Origin: Cheilinus undulatus
Lineage: Eukaryota > Chordata > Actinopteri > Labriformes > Labridae
Assembly: GCF_018320785.1 (NCBI RefSeq)
Contig: NC_054886.1
Location: forward strand, 9,547,207 to 9,611,206
Reading direction: 5' to 3'
Length of the DNA stretch: 64,000 bases
In this document: positions 62,420-64,000 of the stretch, one piece after another
Position numbering within the stretch: position 1 is the stretch's first letter
Layout: every line of letters starts with the position of its first letter
Notes under the pieces: generated by a model
What the model saw: only the letters and a program-made list of their open reading frames with translations
What the model was told of the DNA's origin: nothing
Database searches by the model: none
Made by a program: the position numbers and the translations under genes

Positions 62420-64000
62420 ATGGACCGCCTGCTGGTCTGGATCAGACGATGGCTCACCAGCCTTGCAGGTAGGACATCCTTTTATTTCGTGATTAAATGT
62501 GTTTTTAATCTCTATTTATGCCTCTGATTAATAATATAGTGCAAAATGAGAATAATTATAGCATGTAAAGATCGACGGTTAATCTGAATTTAGTTAGCCT
62601 GTTAGCGAAACACAAATAGTTAGATTTAGGCTAGCTGAAGTTTTGGTGATTTAAAGTGATTATTTTATGATGAAAAGTGATTATTTATCATTGCTTAACT
62701 CTTGAGAAAGATTTTAAAAGAAATGTATTAAAACCGTGTTAAAAATCGCGTATTTCTGGTAAATTATTTTATTGACGATCAACAGTTAGACTAATCGAAG
62801 TGCCATTGACTTGTTAGCAAACACAGTTGGATTTATGCTACTCGAAGTTTTCTTGATTTAAAAAGATAATTTGATGATTAAAAGTTGTTATTATTTATCT
62901 TAACTCAACTCTTTTATTTGATCTAAATATAATAATATGTGTTTATAGTTGATGTTTAAATATCAACAGTTAATACAGTTTTCACCGGCTAGCTAGAAAA
63001 CACAAACTGGGTAAAGATTTGATGCACCATAAAATCAGTGATGTATTTAAAACATGGTGTAGTTACTGCAGATATTTGAATGGATAAAGTCTCATTTCAG
63101 AAATGATTCATTATGTCTGTAAGACTCTTGTTTCTATTTTATGGACTTATAAATCTTAACTTTTAGATACTGTCTTCTCTAGGTGGTGCCGTTCATCTTG
63201 GTCATCCTGCTGCAGCTCCTGCAGATCCTCCTGCTGCACACCCTTGACCTGCTGCTCCTCCCTCTGCTTCTTTTGCTTCTGCAGATCCTCCTGCAGCTCC
63301 TGCCTATCCTGCATTTCTTCCTGATGCTTCTCTTGCTGCTAACCTTCATGATCCTGCTGCTTCTTCCCCTGCGGTGGGTCTTGCTGCTCCTGCTGAGCCT
63401 GCTGCTTTTCCTGTTGCTGTTCATCCTTTCCCTGAAGCTTATCCTTTTGTGTATCCGCACTCTTATGCTCCTGCTTTTCCTTTCGCATATCCTCCTGCTT
63501 ATGCTCCTTCTCCATATGCTTATCCTTATGCTTACTCTCCTGCCTATCCTTACTCTTATCCTTACCTTAATGCCTATCCTTATGCTTTCTCTCACGCTGC
63601 TCTTCCTTTCCCCCATGCTGGTCCTGAGGTTCATCTTCCTTTTGTTGACCCTTTACCACCTTTCCAACATGAGGACCCTGAACCTGAGCCTGACCCAATT
63701 GCTGATGCAATTGATCAGCTTCATGCTGATCAATGGCAGCAAGCAGCTGATCATCCAGAGGAGTATGATCCAGAGCATGATGTTCTAGAGGAAGATGTGG
63801 AATCAGAGTCTGGCAGCGAGCATCCCAAGGCAGGCGAGGAGCCAGAGTCTGGCAGCAATTCCTCTGAGCTTGTGGACGAGGATGAGGATATGATCCATCT
63901 CCCATCCATTGCTGTCGAGATCATCAGACTAGGTGATTCTGACAGCTCTGTGCCAGAAGCTGAGGATAGCTGTGTTGACAACCCTGTTCCATCAACCTCT
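62420..64000 (+). CDS. unrecognised gene with Tyr/Pro/Ala-rich then acidic region (3' end outside window)
   Basis: Proposed exons are 62420-62468 and 63285-64000. Exon 1 reads MDRLLVWIRRWLTSLA and ends in phase 1 at a donor gtagga. The acceptor ttttgcttctgcag ends at 63284 and restores the frame, giving D-P-P-A-A-P-A-Y. The exon 2 frame then runs open to the edge of the window, 239 codons. It has no in-frame ATG until about 63888, which argues for an upstream spliced start. About 51 codons at 63437-63589 hold 15 Tyr among Pro, Ala and Phe (YPYAYSPAYPYSYPY). From about 63665 the chain is acidic (EDPEPEPDP, EEDVESESGSEHP, VDEDEDMIHLP). An earlier acceptor at 63182 would lead to a stop at 63245. 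The first-exon assignment is inference. I do not recognise the family. A Leu-rich + frame and an Arg/Ser-rich - frame over the same bases come from the repeated codons. Confidence 0.4.

Noticed and set aside
63183..63788. 201-codon Leu-rich + ORF and 151-codon Arg/Ser-rich - ORF
   Set aside because: Both are other readings of the same repeated codons as the Tyr/Pro-rich frame. The Leu-rich one starts without ATG and stops inside the exon.
1..64000. CRISPR array, operon or phage-type system
   Set aside because: Introns, fish repeats and vertebrate genes throughout. No regular spacer-repeat array or bacterial gene is seen.

Overview
This window looks like nuclear DNA of a ray-finned (teleost-type) fish. 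Its genes are split into short exons with GT-AG introns. Their products match vertebrate tetraspanin-5 and SmgGDS closely. The intergenic and intronic DNA is AT-rich and full of fish-type repeats: hAT-like MITEs, Tc1/mariner fragments, a tRNA-derived SINE and LINE tails. No species is named, because that needs a database search.

Layout from left to right. (1) 1-3306, + strand: the 3' part of a secreted TGF-beta/BMP-like ligand gene. Two exons of propeptide are visible, and the frame stops where the mature cystine-knot domain should begin. Its intron holds a 1.65 kb array of degenerate 5-bp repeats. (2) 4755-13117, + strand: a complete eight-exon tetraspanin gene of 268 aa with eight cysteines in the large extracellular loop (TspanC8), called tspan5. 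A spliceable alternative 3' exon follows at 13676-13748, and two possible distal exons lie near 17.7-18.0 kb. (3) About 18.0-27.7 kb: the region between the two gene tails, with repeats and probably long 3' UTRs. (4) 27759-60444, - strand: a complete 15-exon rap1gds1 gene. The spliced CDS is 1824 bp, giving 607 aa, the length of human SmgGDS-607. Nearly every exon is about one armadillo repeat long and has phase-1 ends. Exon 5 (147 bp) is a frame-neutral cassette whose loss would give 558 aa, the length of the known short isoform. (5) 60.4-62.4 kb: the rap1gds1 promoter side, then a Tc1-like remnant. (6) 62420-64000, + strand: a possible unrecognised gene, with a short first exon joined in frame to a long exon encoding a Tyr/Pro/Ala-rich low-complexity tract and then an acidic Ser/Glu/Asp-rich tract. 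It is open at the window edge.

Tspan5 and rap1gds1 are also close neighbours on human chromosome 4q, so the pair looks like conserved synteny. They do not form a pathway: tspan5 guides ADAM10 through the secretory route, while SmgGDS is a cytosolic chaperone and exchange factor for small GTPases with polybasic tails. The most interesting items are the propeptide-only TGF-beta-type ORF, the alternative C-terminal exon of tspan5, the inverted repeats and purine tract around rap1gds1 cassette exon 5, and the Tyr/Pro-rich gene at the right edge.
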